Shown here: piece after piece, positions 28,774-38,250 of the stretch
How the letters are laid out: every line of letters starts with the position of its first letter
How positions within the stretch are numbered: the first letter of the stretch is position 1
Assembly: GCF_009827055.1 (NCBI RefSeq)
Contig: NZ_WUMK01000001.1
Span: 868,001 to 932,000 of the forward strand
Source of the DNA: Shinella kummerowiae
GTDB taxonomy: Bacteria > Pseudomonadota > Alphaproteobacteria > Rhizobiales > Rhizobiaceae
Length of the DNA: 64,000 nt
Direction of reading: 5' to 3'
Translations under genes and position numbers: made by a program
The notes under the pieces: generated by a model
The model's input: only the letters and a program-made list of their open reading frames with translations
The model's database searches: none
Told to the model about the DNA's origin: nothing

Positions 28774-29586
28774 ATGCCCGCCCTGACATTCGCCCTCAAC
28801 CACATGACCGCCCCTGCCCTGACACTAGACGCCTTTTTCGCCCTCGCCGTCTCGCTGGGCATGACATCCGTCGAAGTCCGCAACGACCTGGACGGCAACG
28901 CCATTCTCGACGGCACCACGCCCTCCGAGGTAAAGTCCCTTGCCGAACGCCACGGCGTCACGATCATCTCGATCAATGCGCTCCAGCGCTTCAACGAATG
29001 GACGCCGGCGCGCGCCGCCGAGGCCAAAGAACTCATTGACTATGCGAGCGCCTGCGGCGCCCGCGCGCTCGTGCTGGTACCGAAGAACGACGGGACCGGC
29101 CAGGCGGAGGGCGAGCGTCAGGCGAACCTTCGCGAGTCGCTCACGGCCCTCAAGCCTCTTCTGGAGGCCGCCGGAATCATCGGCCTCGTCGAGCCGCTCG
29201 GCTTCGAGATCTGCTCGCTGCGCTCGAAGCGCGAAGCCGCGGACGCCATGAAGGCGGTGGGCGGGGAACAAACATTCCGCCTCGTGCACGACACGTTCCA
29301 TCATCACCTTGCCGGCGAGCCGGATCTCTTTGCCGAGCTGACAGGTCTGGTCCACATTTCCGGCGTCGAAGACCCCGCCGTCGCCGTTTCCGACATGCGC
29401 GACGGCCATCGCGTTCTGGTCGGGCCGCAAGACCGGCTTGGAAATACAAACCAGATCAAGGCCTTGCTCTCGGCCGGTTATACCGGCCCGCTTTCCTTCG
29501 AGCCCTTTTCGCCAGCCGTACACGACGTTGCCGACCCCAAGGCAGCCGTTGCGCAGAGTGTCTCCTATATCCGCGAGACCGTCTGA
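28774..29586 (+). CDS. Sugar isomerase/epimerase-like TIM barrel (IolI/MocC-like)
   Basis: A 270-residue xylose-isomerase-like TIM-barrel protein. Metal-site type residues appear in GLVEPLGFE (Glu), LVHDTFHHHLAG (Asp/His) and the late LSFEPFSP (Glu). Related proteins include IolI (inosose isomerase), IolE and MocC. With an inositol-type transporter and an IolG-like dehydrogenase downstream and mocDEF upstream, it probably converts a keto-inositol or keto-inosamine. The start at 28774 has GGAGG upstream and follows the family N-terminus (LTFALNHMT). The exact reaction is not shown by sequence. Confidence 0.78.
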   Translation: MPALTFALNHMTAPALTLDAFFALAVSLGMTSVEVRNDLDGNAILDGTTPSEVKSLAERHGVTIISINALQRFNEWTPARAAEAKELIDYASACGARALVLVPKNDGTGQAEGERQANLRESLTALKPLLEAAGIIGLVEPLGFEICSLRSKREAADAMKAVGGEQTFRLVHDTFHHHLAGEPDLFAELTGLVHISGVEDPAVAVSDMRDGHRVLVGPQDRLGNTNQIKALLSAGYTGPLSFEPFSPAVHDVADPKAAVAQSVSYIRETV

Positions 29587-29665
29587 TCTCCCTTGCCGGC
29601 GGCTGGTCCGTCAGCACTTTTCCCCAAGCGCACCGCAAAGGCCCGCCGGAAAAAATGGAACGGGC

Positions 29666-29712
29666 TTGACGTTGTATCGAGAAAATGGAATAAACATTCC
29701 GTAAGACGGAAT
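29666..29712 (+). promoter_or_regulatory. Transporter promoter with IolR-like GGAA-N6-TTCC box
   Basis: TTGACG (29666-29671), 17-nt spacer and AATAAA (29689-29694) form a good sigma-70 promoter for the binding-protein gene. GGAA-TAAACA-TTCC (29687-29700) matches the GGAA-N6-TTCC motif known for the rhizobial inositol repressor IolR and covers the -10. A second dyad, ATTCCGT-AAG-ACGGAAT (29696-29712), overlaps it. Confidence 0.65.
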
Positions 29713-29836
29713 TCGCGGTTTGTTTATTCTGTTTTGGCCTCTGCCTCCCGGGAGGAGCAAGGGCCGGCTGCCCCAAGGGGCAGCTTTCCGGTCAAGTCGG
29801 TGGCGCCGCCGGACGCCACGTTGAGGAGGAGACGAC

Positions 29837-30766
29837 ATGAAAAAATTCATTCTGAGCTCGGCGCTTGCCGTGATGATGTCCACCGCCGCCCATGCCGAGA
29901 CGATCGGCGTTTCCATGGCGCTGTTCGACGACAACTTCCTGACCGTTCTGCGCAACGGCATGACCGACTACGCCAAGACGCTCGACGGCGTTGAACTGCA
30001 GATCGAAGACGCCCAGAACGACGTCGCCAAGCAGCAGAGCCAGATCCAGAACTTCATTGCGTCCGGCGTCAGCGCCATCATCGTCAATCCGGTCGATACG
30101 GATGCGACGGCCGCTCTCTCGAAGGCCGCTGCCGATGCGGGCATTCCGCTCGTCTACGTCAACCGCGAACCGGCGAACATCAACGAACTGCCGGAAAAGC
30201 AGGCTTTCGTCGCCTCCAACGAAGTGGAATCCGGCACGCTGGAAACCAAGGAAGTCTGCCGCCTGCTGAATGGCAAGGGCAAGGTCGTCGTCATGATGGG
30301 TGAACTGTCCAACCAGGCCGCCCGCGTTCGCACCCAGGACATCAAGGACGTCATCGCGACGGACGAATGCAAGGGTCTCGAAATCGTCGAAGAGCAGACG
30401 GCCAACTGGCAGCGCACGCAGGGCCAGGACCTGATGACCAACTGGCTCTCCGCCGGCCTGGAATTCGACGCCGTCATCTCCAACAATGACGAAATGGCGA
30501 TTGGCGCCATCCAGGCTCTGAAGGCTGCCGGCCGCTCGATGGACAGCGTCGTCGTTGCAGGCATCGACGCCACGCAGGACGCGCTTTCCGCCATGGCCGC
30601 CGGCGACCTCGACGTGACGGTGTTCCAGGATGCCGCCGGTCAGGGCAAGGGCTCGGTCGATGCCGCGCTCAAGCTCGCCAAGGGCGAAAAGGTCGACACA
30701 AAGGTCTACATCCCGTTCCAGCTCGTGACGCCGGCCAACATTGCCGACTTCCAGGCCAAGAACTGA
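29837..30766 (+). CDS. ibpA: Periplasmic inositol/rhizopine-type sugar-binding protein
   Basis: A 309-residue type-1 periplasmic binding protein with a signal peptide (MKKFILSSALAVMMSTAAHA-ET). Ligand-side features include DDNFLTVLRNGM, IVNPVDTDATAAL, YVNREP, VISNNDEMAIGAIQAL and VAGIDATQDAL. It resembles rhizobial IbpA/MocB/IntA-type proteins that bind myo-inositol or rhizopine. An IolR-like box in its promoter and an IolG-like gene at the operon end support an inositol-class ligand. It is followed by a 13-bp hairpin before the ATPase gene. Confidence 0.82.
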   Translation: MKKFILSSALAVMMSTAAHAETIGVSMALFDDNFLTVLRNGMTDYAKTLDGVELQIEDAQNDVAKQQSQIQNFIASGVSAIIVNPVDTDATAALSKAAADAGIPLVYVNREPANINELPEKQAFVASNEVESGTLETKEVCRLLNGKGKVVVMMGELSNQAARVRTQDIKDVIATDECKGLEIVEEQTANWQRTQGQDLMTNWLSAGLEFDAVISNNDEMAIGAIQALKAAGRSMDSVVVAGIDATQDALSAMAAGDLDVTVFQDAAGQGKGSVDAALKLAKGEKVDTKVYIPFQLVTPANIADFQAKN

Positions 30767-30805
30767 CCGGCTCACCGGTCTCTTGAAAGCCAGCTAGACT
30801 ATGAA

Positions 30806-30835
30806 GGACGCGCGCACGCCTGCGTGCGCGCGTCC
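30806..30835 (+). terminator. Strong hairpin between binding-protein and ATPase genes
   Basis: A perfect 13-bp stem (GGACGCGCGCACG / CGTGCGCGCGTCC, loop CCTG) lies between ibpA and the ATPase gene. There is no T-tract, so mRNA stabilisation or partial attenuation is more likely than full termination. Confidence 0.7.
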
Positions 30836-30870
30836 GACCCGTTTCAGGTTGCTCCGGGAGGGAGGGGACG

Positions 30871-32409
30871 ATGGTCAGTCCGACCACCATGGCCGCGGTT
30901 CGTGCAAGCGGCGCCATTCCGAATGCCGAATATCTCTTGTCCGCCGAAGGTGTGCGCAAGGAGTTTCCGGGTGTCGTCGCGCTTGACGATGTCCAGTTCA
31001 AGCTGAAGCGCGGCTCCGTGCATGCCCTAATGGGCGAGAACGGCGCAGGCAAATCGACACTGATGAAAATCCTCGCCGGCATCTACACGCCCGACCAGGG
31101 TGAAGTGCTGCTCAAGGGCCAGAAGATCCGGCTGAAGTCGCCGCTCGACGCGCTGGAGAACGGCATCGCCATGATCCATCAGGAGCTGAACCTGATGCCC
31201 TTCATGACGGTGGCGGAGAACATCTGGATCCGCCGCGAACCGAAGAACCGCTTCGGCTTCGTCGATCACGGCGAGATGCACCGCAAGACGGCGGAACTCT
31301 TCAAGCGCCTCAACATCGCGATGGACCCGGAAACGCAGGTGCGCGACCTGTCCGTCGCCAACCGGCAGATGGTCGAGATCGCCAAGGCCGTATCCTACGA
31401 GAGCGACGTGCTCATCATGGACGAGCCGACCTCGGCGCTGACCGAGCGCGAGGTGGACCACCTCTTCACCATCATCCGCGACCTGCGCTCGCAGGGCATC
31501 GGTATCGTCTACATTACCCACAAGATGAACGAGCTGTTCGAGATTGCCGACGAGTTCTCGGTGTTCCGTGACGGCAAATACATCGGCACCCACGCCTCCA
31601 CCGACGTGACGCGCGACGACATCATCCGCATGATGGTCGGACGCGAGATCACCCAGATGTTCCCGAAGGAAGAGGTGCCGATCGGCGACGTCGTTCTGTC
31701 GGTCAAGAACCTCAACCTCAAGGGTGTGTTCCGCGACGTCTCCTTCGACGTGCGCGCCGGCGAGATCCTGGGCATTGCCGGCCTCGTTGGCTCGGGCCGC
31801 TCGAATGTCGCCGAGACGATTTTCGGCGTGACGCCAGCGACCTCCGGCACGATCTCGATCAACGGCAAGCAAGTCAACATCGACAGCCCGAACACGGCGA
31901 TCAAGCACCGCATGGCGTTCCTGACGGAAGACCGCAAGGACACCGGCTGTCTGCTGATTCTCGACATCCTGGAAAACATGCAGATCGCCGTGCTCCAGGA
32001 CAAGTTCGTCAAGAACGGCTTCGTTTCCGAGGGCGCGCTGACCAAGGTCTGCGAGGAGATGAGCAAGAAGCTTCGGGTGAAAACGCCAAACCTTTCGGAG
32101 CGCATCGAGAACCTGTCGGGCGGCAACCAGCAGAAGGTGCTGATCGGCCGCTGGCTGCTCACCAATCCGCGCATCCTGATCCTGGACGAGCCGACCCGTG
32201 GCATCGATGTCGGCGCCAAGGCGGAAATCCACCGCTTCGTCACGGAACTCGCCCGCGACGGCGTGGCGGTCATCATGATCTCGTCGGAAATGCCGGAAGT
32301 ACTCGGCATGAGCGACCGCGTCATGGTCATGCACGAAGGACGCGTCACCGGCTTCCTCGACCGCGCGGAAGCGACACAGGTCAAGGTGATGGAACTGGCT
32401 GCCCAGTAA
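30871..32409 (+). CDS. iatA: Inositol-type ABC transporter ATPase
   Basis: A 512-residue double-domain sugar ABC ATPase. NBD1 has Walker A GENGAGKS and Walker [15 protein letters not shown]2 has degenerate Walker A (GLVGSGRSN), signature LSGGNQQKV and [11 protein letters not shown]. It powers the permease encoded 49 bp downstream. The start has GGAGGGAGGGGA upstream. Substrate is assigned from operon context. Confidence 0.9.
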   Translation: MVSPTTMAAVRASGAIPNAEYLLSAEGVRKEFPGVVALDDVQFKLKRGSVHALMGENGAGKSTLMKILAGIYTPDQGEVLLKGQKIRLKSPLDALENGIAMIHQELNLMPFMTVAENIWIRREPKNRFGFVDHGEMHRKTAELFKRLNIAMDPETQVRDLSVANRQMVEIAKAVSYESDVLIMDEPTSALTEREVDHLFTIIRDLRSQGIGIVYITHKMNELFEIADEFSVFRDGKYIGTHASTDVTRDDIIRMMVGREITQMFPKEEVPIGDVVLSVKNLNLKGVFRDVSFDVRAGEILGIAGLVGSGRSNVAETIFGVTPATSGTISINGKQVNIDSPNTAIKHRMAFLTEDRKDTGCLLILDILENMQIAVLQDKFVKNGFVSEGALTKVCEEMSKKLRVKTPNLSERIENLSGGNQQKVLIGRWLLTNPRILILDEPTRGIDVGAKAEIHRFVTELARDGVAVIMISSEMPEVLGMSDRVMVMHEGRVTGFLDRAEATQVKVMELAAQ

Positions 32410-32458
32410 CGCGGGCACTGAGATTTAAGGCCGCCGAGCGGCCATCAGGGAGGTAATC

Positions 32459-33478
32459 ATGAGCACGAATTCCGCCGCGCAGGCCCAAGCCGCTGCGCAG
32501 AAATCTGCCCGCCGGCTCCCGCCGGAACTCAACATCTTTCTCGTCCTCGTCGGCATTGCGCTAGTCTACGAAATCCTCGGCTGGATCTTCGTCGGCCAGA
32601 GCTTCCTGATGAACCCGCAGCGCCTGACGATCATCATCCTGCAGGTCTCGGTCATCGGCATCATCGCCGTCGGCGTCACGCAGGTCATCATCACCGGCGG
32701 CATTGACCTCTCGTCCGGCTCGGTCGTCGGCATGACGGCGATGTTCACCGCCTCGCTGGCGCAAGCCTCCACATGGCCGCGCGCCCTCTACCCGTCGCTC
32801 ACCGACATGCCGGTCATCGTGCCCGTCACTCTCGGCGTCGGCGTCGGCCTGCTGGCGGGCTTCATCAACGGCCAGCTCATCGCCAAGACCAAAATCCCGC
32901 CCTTCATCGCCACCCTTGGAATGATGGTGTCGGCGCGCGGCATTTCGAAGTGGTACACGAAGGGCCAGCCGGTCTCGGGCCTGACGGAACAGTTCAACTT
33001 CATCGGCACCGGCATCTGGCCCGTCGTGATCTTCCTCGTCGTCGCCGTGATCTTCCACATCGCGCTGCGCTACACCCGCTACGGCAAGTTCACCTATGCG
33101 ATCGGCGCCAATGTGCAGGCCGCCCGCGTCTCCGGCATCAACGTCGAATCGCACCTCGTGAAGGTCTATGCGATTGCCGGTGCACTTGCTGGCCTCGCCG
33201 GCGTCGTTACCGCGGCGCGTGCCCAGACCGCACAGGCCGGCATGGGCGTGATGTACGAACTCGACGCGATTGCCGCGACCGTCATCGGCGGCACCTCGCT
33301 TGCCGGCGGCGTCGGCCGCATCACTGGCACGGTCATCGGCACCGTCATCCTCGGCGTCATGACATCGGGCTTTACCTTCCTGCGCGTCGATGCTTTCTAC
33401 CAGGAGATCGTCAAGGGCGTGATCATCGTCGCCGCCGTCGTCGTCGACGTCTACCGGCAGAAGAAGCGTAAGACGTGA
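32459..33478 (+). CDS. iatP: Inositol-type ABC transporter permease
   Basis: A 339-residue permease of the BPD_transp_2 family with about nine membrane segments. It has ITGGIDLSSGSVVG, IPPFIATLGMMVSARG, AIGANVQAARVSGIN and [21 protein letters not shown]. It forms the inner-membrane pore of the ibpA-iatA-iatP system. The ribosome site GGGAGG lies 6 nt upstream. A heptamer-repeat element separates it from the dehydrogenase gene. Confidence 0.9.
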   Translation: MSTNSAAQAQAAAQKSARRLPPELNIFLVLVGIALVYEILGWIFVGQSFLMNPQRLTIIILQVSVIGIIAVGVTQVIITGGIDLSSGSVVGMTAMFTASLAQASTWPRALYPSLTDMPVIVPVTLGVGVGLLAGFINGQLIAKTKIPPFIATLGMMVSARGISKWYTKGQPVSGLTEQFNFIGTGIWPVVIFLVVAVIFHIALRYTRYGKFTYAIGANVQAARVSGINVESHLVKVYAIAGALAGLAGVVTAARAQTAQAGMGVMYELDAIAATVIGGTSLAGGVGRITGTVIGTVILGVMTSGFTFLRVDAFYQEIVKGVIIVAAVVVDVYRQKKRKT

Positions 33479-33480
33479 TC

Positions 33481-33558
33481 AGGCAGTAGGCAGTAGGCAG
33501 TAGAAATACGGGCTTCGTCAGCAGCTTACTATCGCCTATTGCCTACTCCCTATTCCCC
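33481..33558. repeat. Heptamer-repeat hairpin element (GGCAGTA)n
   Basis: Three direct copies of GGCAGTA (33482-33502) face an inverted, imperfect set (CTATCGCCTATTGCC..., 33529-33558) across a 25-bp loop; about 17 of 21 arm bases can pair. It sits between the permease stop and the dehydrogenase gene and resembles dispersed intergenic elements of Rhizobiales. It is probably transcribed as a long hairpin. Confidence 0.6.
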
Positions 33559-33580
33559 AACCACACACAACGAGGACAAC

Positions 33581-34573
33581 ATGACTGTAAGATTTGGTCT
33601 TCTCGGCGCAGGCCGCATCGGCAAGGTGCATGCCAAGGCCGTGACCGGCAATCCCGATGCCGTGCTCGTCGCCGTCGCCGATGCTTTCCCGGCAGCCGCC
33701 GACGCCATCGCCAAGCAATATGGCTGCGACGTGCGCACGATCGAGGCGATCGAAGCCGCCAAGGACATCGACGCCGTCGTGATCTGCACGCCGACCGACA
33801 CCCATGCCGACCTCATCGAACGCTTCTCCCGCGCCGGCAAGGCGATCTTCTGCGAAAAGCCGATCGACCTCGACGTCGACCGCGTGCGCGCCTGCATGAA
33901 GGTGGTGGAGGAGACCAAGGGCAAGCTGATGGTCGGCTTCAACCGCCGCTTCGACCCGCATTTCATGGCCGTGCGCAAGGCCATCGACGACGGCAAGATC
34001 GGTGACGTCGAAATGGTCACCATCACGTCCCGCGATCCTGGTGCCCCGCCGGTCGACTACATCAAGCGTTCGGGCGGCATCTTCCGCGACATGACGATCC
34101 ACGACTTCGACATGGCCCGCTTCCTGCTGGGCGAAGAGGTCGCCTCGGTGTCGGCCACCGCCGCCGTGCTGGTCGATCCCGAAATCGGCAAGGCCGGCGA
34201 CTATGACAGCGTCTCGGTCATCCTCCAGACCAAGTCTGGCAAGCAGGCGATCATCTCCAATTCGCGCCGCGCCACCTACGGCTACGACCAGCGCATCGAA
34301 GTGCACGGCTCCAAGGGCGTCGTCTCCGCCGAAAACCAGCGCCCGGTCTCGATCGAAATCGCCAACGGCGACGGCTACACCCGCCCGCCCCTGCACGACT
34401 TCTTCATGACCCGCTATACCGAAGCCTATGCCAACGAGATCGCAGCCTTCATCGCAGCGATCGAAAAGGGCGCCACCATCTCGCCGTCGGGCGCCGATGG
34501 CCTCGCAGCTCTGGCACTCGCCGACGCGGCCCTGAAATCGGTCGAAGAAAAGCGCCAGATCTCCGTCGCCTGA
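33581..34573 (+). CDS. iolG: Inositol 2-dehydrogenase-type oxidoreductase (IolG/MocA-like)
   Basis: A 330-residue Gfo/Idh/MocA family enzyme. The N-terminal Rossmann fold is GLLGAGRIGKVHA, the conserved Lys is in CEKPIDL (near residue 95), and the catalytic Asp/His pair lies in DMTIHDFDMARF near 170. It would oxidise myo-inositol or a related inositol or inosamine to the keto form with NAD. It follows the inositol-type transporter and the IolI-like gene, so import, oxidation and isomerisation are encoded together. The start at 33581 has GAGGA upstream; the earlier in-frame ATG at 33539 falls in the repeat element. Confidence 0.87.
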   Translation: MTVRFGLLGAGRIGKVHAKAVTGNPDAVLVAVADAFPAAADAIAKQYGCDVRTIEAIEAAKDIDAVVICTPTDTHADLIERFSRAGKAIFCEKPIDLDVDRVRACMKVVEETKGKLMVGFNRRFDPHFMAVRKAIDDGKIGDVEMVTITSRDPGAPPVDYIKRSGGIFRDMTIHDFDMARFLLGEEVASVSATAAVLVDPEIGKAGDYDSVSVILQTKSGKQAIISNSRRATYGYDQRIEVHGSKGVVSAENQRPVSIEIANGDGYTRPPLHDFFMTRYTEAYANEIAAFIAAIEKGATISPSGADGLAALALADAALKSVEEKRQISVA

Positions 34574-34599
34574 ACGGACACTTCCTCCCAAGCAACTGG

Positions 34600-34627
34600 C
34601 CGGGCGATTTTGTCGCCCGGTTTTTTT
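34600..34627 (+). terminator. Rho-independent terminator after iolG
   Basis: An 8-bp stem (CCGGGCGA / TCGCCCGG, 5-nt loop) followed by seven T residues, 27 bp past the stop codon. It ends the transporter/iolG operon. Confidence 0.92.
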
Positions 34628-34836
34628 ATCCGGGCATGGTCGATGCAAATACATGTGGTCGAGCACCCGGATTTGCGCTGGACGCGTAGTGGATGACGTG
34701 AAGGTTGCCGACTAAGAATGAAGGAACGCCTCTCAATCCCGCAGCCCATTCTCGCTGGAGACTTGACTTCGATAACACCTTCTAATTGAAGTCTGATTTG
34801 ATCGTGTCAAAGTGACTCTCATTAGCGAGAGAGAAG

Positions 34837-35487
34837 ATGTCGCAAGAACATTCTGACGACAAAGTTAAAATCTGGCTTAACCAGATAACACGATGGCCGA
34901 TTGTTGCGGGCATGATCGTTTCAGCTACGGCACTCGGCGGTGCAGTGACTCTGTACGATTCTATTAAGAACGCTGCGGAACGCGCCTCAAGTCTTTTGAG
35001 TGTGCCTGAGGTCGTGGGCATAGCTGTAAGCACGCGCGCCACTGGAATGTCAGAGCTTTATAGAATTGGGCAGACTTCAGGACTCGGACGATGGACGTTC
35101 AAGCCGAACGATGTTCAGGTTGGGTCTAAAACTGCTATCCTAACATTCACGCTTTCGAATCCGTTGAATGAGGGCATCGTGCTCACCGAAGTGATCTACG
35201 ACGTTAGCGAAATCCAAAAACACCAAATGCGCGGCACGGCATCCGGCCCGCTGACGCCATTGACTACCTACGTCCATGACATCGAGCACCGAATTGGTTC
35301 ACAAAGAAAGAAACTTTCACCACCCTTTGTGATCGATGGGAAATCCTCAGCGTCATTTGACATCCAAATAATATCTTCCGCCGCGGACTACGTTGCGAAT
35401 TTTGAACTGAAAATGGGCTTCGTCAGTCAAGAATACATAACCATTACGCCAAACTTCGGTTTGACGCTTCCCAAGGGCCAAATTTGA
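34837..35487 (+). CDS. Unrecognised single-pass membrane protein, low GC
   Basis: A 216-residue protein with one membrane segment near the N-terminus (about residues 20-42, WPIVAGMIVSATALGGAV), then a predicted beta-rich soluble domain (TFTLSNPLNEGIVLTEVIYDV, SASFDIQIIS). No family was recognised. The segment and its flanks are visibly AT-richer than their neighbours, suggesting acquisition. It stands alone between the iolG terminator and the ROK gene. The start has GAGAGAAG upstream. Confidence 0.6.
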   Translation: MSQEHSDDKVKIWLNQITRWPIVAGMIVSATALGGAVTLYDSIKNAAERASSLLSVPEVVGIAVSTRATGMSELYRIGQTSGLGRWTFKPNDVQVGSKTAILTFTLSNPLNEGIVLTEVIYDVSEIQKHQMRGTASGPLTPLTTYVHDIEHRIGSQRKKLSPPFVIDGKSSASFDIQIISSAADYVANFELKMGFVSQEYITITPNFGLTLPKGQI

Positions 35488-35584
35488 TCGACGTAAAGGC
35501 TATTACATTCGGCAGCATTCAGACCGAAGCTTTTGAATTGGACTCATCGCATTAGCCGCCTTCCTCGCACCACTCACATAAACC

Positions 35585-36919
35585 TTACTCGTCAGTCCTC
35601 CCTGCCGAAATAATATCATGATCCATCTCCGCCAGCGCGCGGTCGAGATGTCCCTCCAGCACCAGCGTCGCCTCCTCCGGCACGACGGAGATCGGTGGGG
35701 CGCCGAACAGGCGGACCTGCTGTGATTGCGCCAGGCCCTCCTCCAGGCCGCGCTGGATCAGGTCGAAATAGCGCGTGCCGGGGCCGGTGATGGCGATCGG
35801 CATGTTTTCGTAGAGGCTGACGACGCGCGACAGCCCCTGCCCCAACGCAAGCCCGGCCTGGCGGAAGGCATATTCCGACATGCGGTGACCCTGGCGGGCG
35901 CGCAGCGCGATCTTGTCCATTTCCGCAAGCGGCACGAATTTCGCGGGGATCGTATCCGGCGGCACTTCGAAGGCGGTGCGCAGGATGCCGTAGAAGCCGG
36001 CCGATGCCTCGATGCAGCCGTGCGAGCCGCAGCGGCACAATTTGCCATCCGACGAATTCAGCATGTGCCCGAAATTTGGCGCCGTGACGGATAGTTCGCT
36101 GGTGCGGTCGAACCGCGCGATGCCGAGCCCGATGCTGTGGCCGAGCGAGAGCGCCGCAACCGCCTGCAAATTCTTGGCACCCGCCTTCTCCATGCGTTGC
36201 GCCATGGCATGCGCCACGAGCAGGGTCTCGTTGTTGAGCAGAATCTTGGCCCGCCAGTGCGGCTGCAGCAGGGCTGCGAAATCGACCTGCTGCGAACCGA
36301 AGACCGGCGACCAGACAAGACGCGCCGTCGCGGGGTCGACGAGGCCCTTGCTGCTGATCGAGACGATGAGCACCTGCGCGCGGTCGATTTGCGAGCGGCT
36401 CACCAGCTTGTCGAGGGCCGCCACGAAGGCTTCGCCAAACGGCCGCGTCGCGCTATCCGCATGATTGCGCGCCTCCTCGAAGCGGTCGAGCAGCGTACCG
36501 CCATAGTCGGCAAGCGAATATTGCACGATGTCCGAGGCGATGCGCACGGCGATGAGGTAACCGGCATCGCGCCGCTGGCCGAAAATGACGCGCGGCCGCC
36601 CGCGCGAAACGGACGCCTGCTGCTCGCGACGCTCCAGCACGTCGGCCTTTTCGAGATCGGCGGTGATTGCCGAAACCGTGGCCGATGCAAGGCCGGTGTG
36701 ATGGGAAATATCGGTATGGGCAAGTGGCCCGTGACGGCGCAACGAGGCGAGCACGAGGGCACTGTTCTGCTGACGCACAAGCTCCGTGCTCGACTTGGTC
36801 AGCATCCCCGGATTCCACTCGCTCTTACATGCTGCAACACATGCCCCTCCCAAAGCATCTGTCGTGCCGTCATTCAAGGCCTTTCGAGCCGTGTTGACAG
36901 CCTGCAAAAGTTCTGACAT
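35585..36919 (-). CDS. ROK-family transcriptional regulator (XylR-type)
   Basis: A 444-residue ROK regulator with a winged helix near residues 45-100 ([34 protein letters not shown]) and a sugar-kinase-like domain bearing the zinc motif [10 protein letters not shown]. It is divergent from xylFHG and probably represses them until xylose or a related sugar binds. The first 38 residues are unusual; the family usually begins near [10 protein letters not shown] (start at 36805), so the true start is uncertain. A perfect dyad lies directly upstream of 36919. Confidence 0.85.
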   Translation of the reverse strand: MSELLQAVNTARKALNDGTTDALGGACVAACKSEWNPGMLTKSSTELVRQQNSALVLASLRRHGPLAHTDISHHTGLASATVSAITADLEKADVLERREQQASVSRGRPRVIFGQRRDAGYLIAVRIASDIVQYSLADYGGTLLDRFEEARNHADSATRPFGEAFVAALDKLVSRSQIDRAQVLIVSISSKGLVDPATARLVWSPVFGSQQVDFAALLQPHWRAKILLNNETLLVAHAMAQRMEKAGAKNLQAVAALSLGHSIGLGIARFDRTSELSVTAPNFGHMLNSSDGKLCRCGSHGCIEASAGFYGILRTAFEVPPDTIPAKFVPLAEMDKIALRARQGHRMSEYAFRQAGLALGQGLSRVVSLYENMPIAITGPGTRYFDLIQRGLEEGLAQSQQVRLFGAPPISVVPEEATLVLEGHLDRALAEMDHDIISAGRTDE

Positions 36920-36922
36920 TTA

Positions 36923-36943
36923 TTTTCTCGACTGTCGAGAAAA
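36923..36943. promoter_or_regulatory. Candidate ROK-regulator operator
   Basis: TTTTCTCGA-CTG-TCGAGAAAA is a perfect 9-bp inverted repeat immediately upstream of the ROK gene and 107 bp before xylF. It is placed to control both divergent genes. Confidence 0.65.
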
Positions 36944-37049
36944 AAGTCCCGGCACCGTCGGGAGGGGTATCGAGACAGTAAGATCGTGGCCGGTCGTTGA
37001 TTGGACGGGAGGTTCGTCCAGGCGGCCGGTGTTCACTTGGGAGGATATT

Positions 37050-38090
37050 ATGAAGTTCGTTCTGAAGCTGATGGCAGGGGCTGCCATCATCGTTTCCCTG
37101 CATTCCGTCGCGCACGCCAAGGACCTCGTGGTCGGCGTTTCCTGGTCGAACTTCCAGGAAGAGCGCTGGAAAACCGACGAAGCCGCCATCAAGGCAGCGC
37201 TCGAGGCCTCCGGCGACAAATACATTTCGGCTGATGCCCAGTCGTCCGCCGCAAAGCAGTTGACCGACGTTGAATCGCTGATCGCCCAGGGCGCCAACGC
37301 CATCATCGTCCTCGCCCAGGACTCGGAAGCCATCGGCCCGGCCATCGAGAAGGCTGCCGCCGAAGGCATCCCGGTCGTCGGCTACGACCGCCTGATCGAA
37401 AACCCGGCGGCCTTCTACATCACCTTCGACAACAAGGAAGTCGGCCGCATGCAGGCCCGCGAAGTGTTCAAGGTGAAGCCGGAAGGCAACTACGTCTTCA
37501 TCAAGGGCTCCTCGTCCGATCCGAACGCCGACTTCCTCTTCGCAGGCCAGCAGGAAGTGCTGAAGGAAGCGGTCGACGCCGGCAAGATCAAGAACGTCGG
37601 CGAAGCCTATACCGACGGTTGGAAGCCGGAGAACGCCCAGAAGAACATGGAACAGTTCCTGACGGCGAACGACAACAAGGTTGACGCGGTCGTCGCCTCG
37701 AACGACGGCACGGCCGGCGGCGCGATCGCCGCCCTGGCAGCCCAGGGCCTCGCCGGCTCTGTTCCGGTTTCCGGCCAGGACGCCGACCATGCCGCGCTGA
37801 ACCGCGTGGCGCTCGGCACGCAGACGGTTTCCGTCTGGAAGGATAGCCGTGAACTCGGCAAGCGCGCTGCGGAAATTGCAGCCCAGCTCGCCAGCGGCAA
37901 GACCATGGATGAAATCGAAGGCGTGACCACCTTCAACGGCGGCCCGAAGGGCGTCGAAATGAAGTCGGTCTTCCTCGCTCCGCTGCCGATCACCAAGGAC
38001 AACCTGAACGTCGTCATCGACGCCGGCTGGATCCCGAAGGAAACGGCGTGCCAGGGCGTCGCCGCCGGCTCGGTCGCGGCCTGCAACTAA
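37050..38090 (+). CDS. xylF: Xylose ABC transporter periplasmic binding protein
   Basis: A 346-residue periplasmic binding protein with a signal peptide ([25 protein letters not shown]). XylF-like features are [59 protein letters not shown] and [13 protein letters not shown]. It delivers xylose (possibly other pentoses) to XylH/XylG. The start at 37050 has GGGAGG 7 nt upstream; the reading frame extends to 36786 but that part overlaps the ROK gene. A 13-bp hairpin follows the gene. Confidence 0.88.
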   Translation: MKFVLKLMAGAAIIVSLHSVAHAKDLVVGVSWSNFQEERWKTDEAAIKAALEASGDKYISADAQSSAAKQLTDVESLIAQGANAIIVLAQDSEAIGPAIEKAAAEGIPVVGYDRLIENPAAFYITFDNKEVGRMQAREVFKVKPEGNYVFIKGSSSDPNADFLFAGQQEVLKEAVDAGKIKNVGEAYTDGWKPENAQKNMEQFLTANDNKVDAVVASNDGTAGGAIAALAAQGLAGSVPVSGQDADHAALNRVALGTQTVSVWKDSRELGKRAAEIAAQLASGKTMDEIEGVTTFNGGPKGVEMKSVFLAPLPITKDNLNVVIDAGWIPKETACQGVAAGSVAACN

Positions 38091-38125
38091 GCGGCCATGA
38101 ACCACCAATGACCTGACCATCGCCG

Positions 38126-38154
38126 AGCGCCGCAACGTCAAACGTTGCGGCGCT
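38126..38154 (+). terminator. Strong hairpin between xylF and xylH
   Basis: A perfect 13-bp stem (AGCGCCGCAACGT / ACGTTGCGGCGCT, loop CAA) follows xylF, without a T-tract. It probably stabilises the binding-protein message or attenuates read-through into xylH. Confidence 0.7.
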
Positions 38155-38250
38155 TGCGCAAGATGGACAGCGGGCGGAGGATGCGGCGGCGACACATCCT
38201 CAAGAAGCGCCCGAAGGACACGTCAACAAAAGTGGGGGGACGGCAAAGCC

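Noticed and set aside
33481-33558. CRISPR-like repeats
   Set aside because: The unit is only 7 bp with no spacers, and the second half is inverted, so it is a hairpin element.
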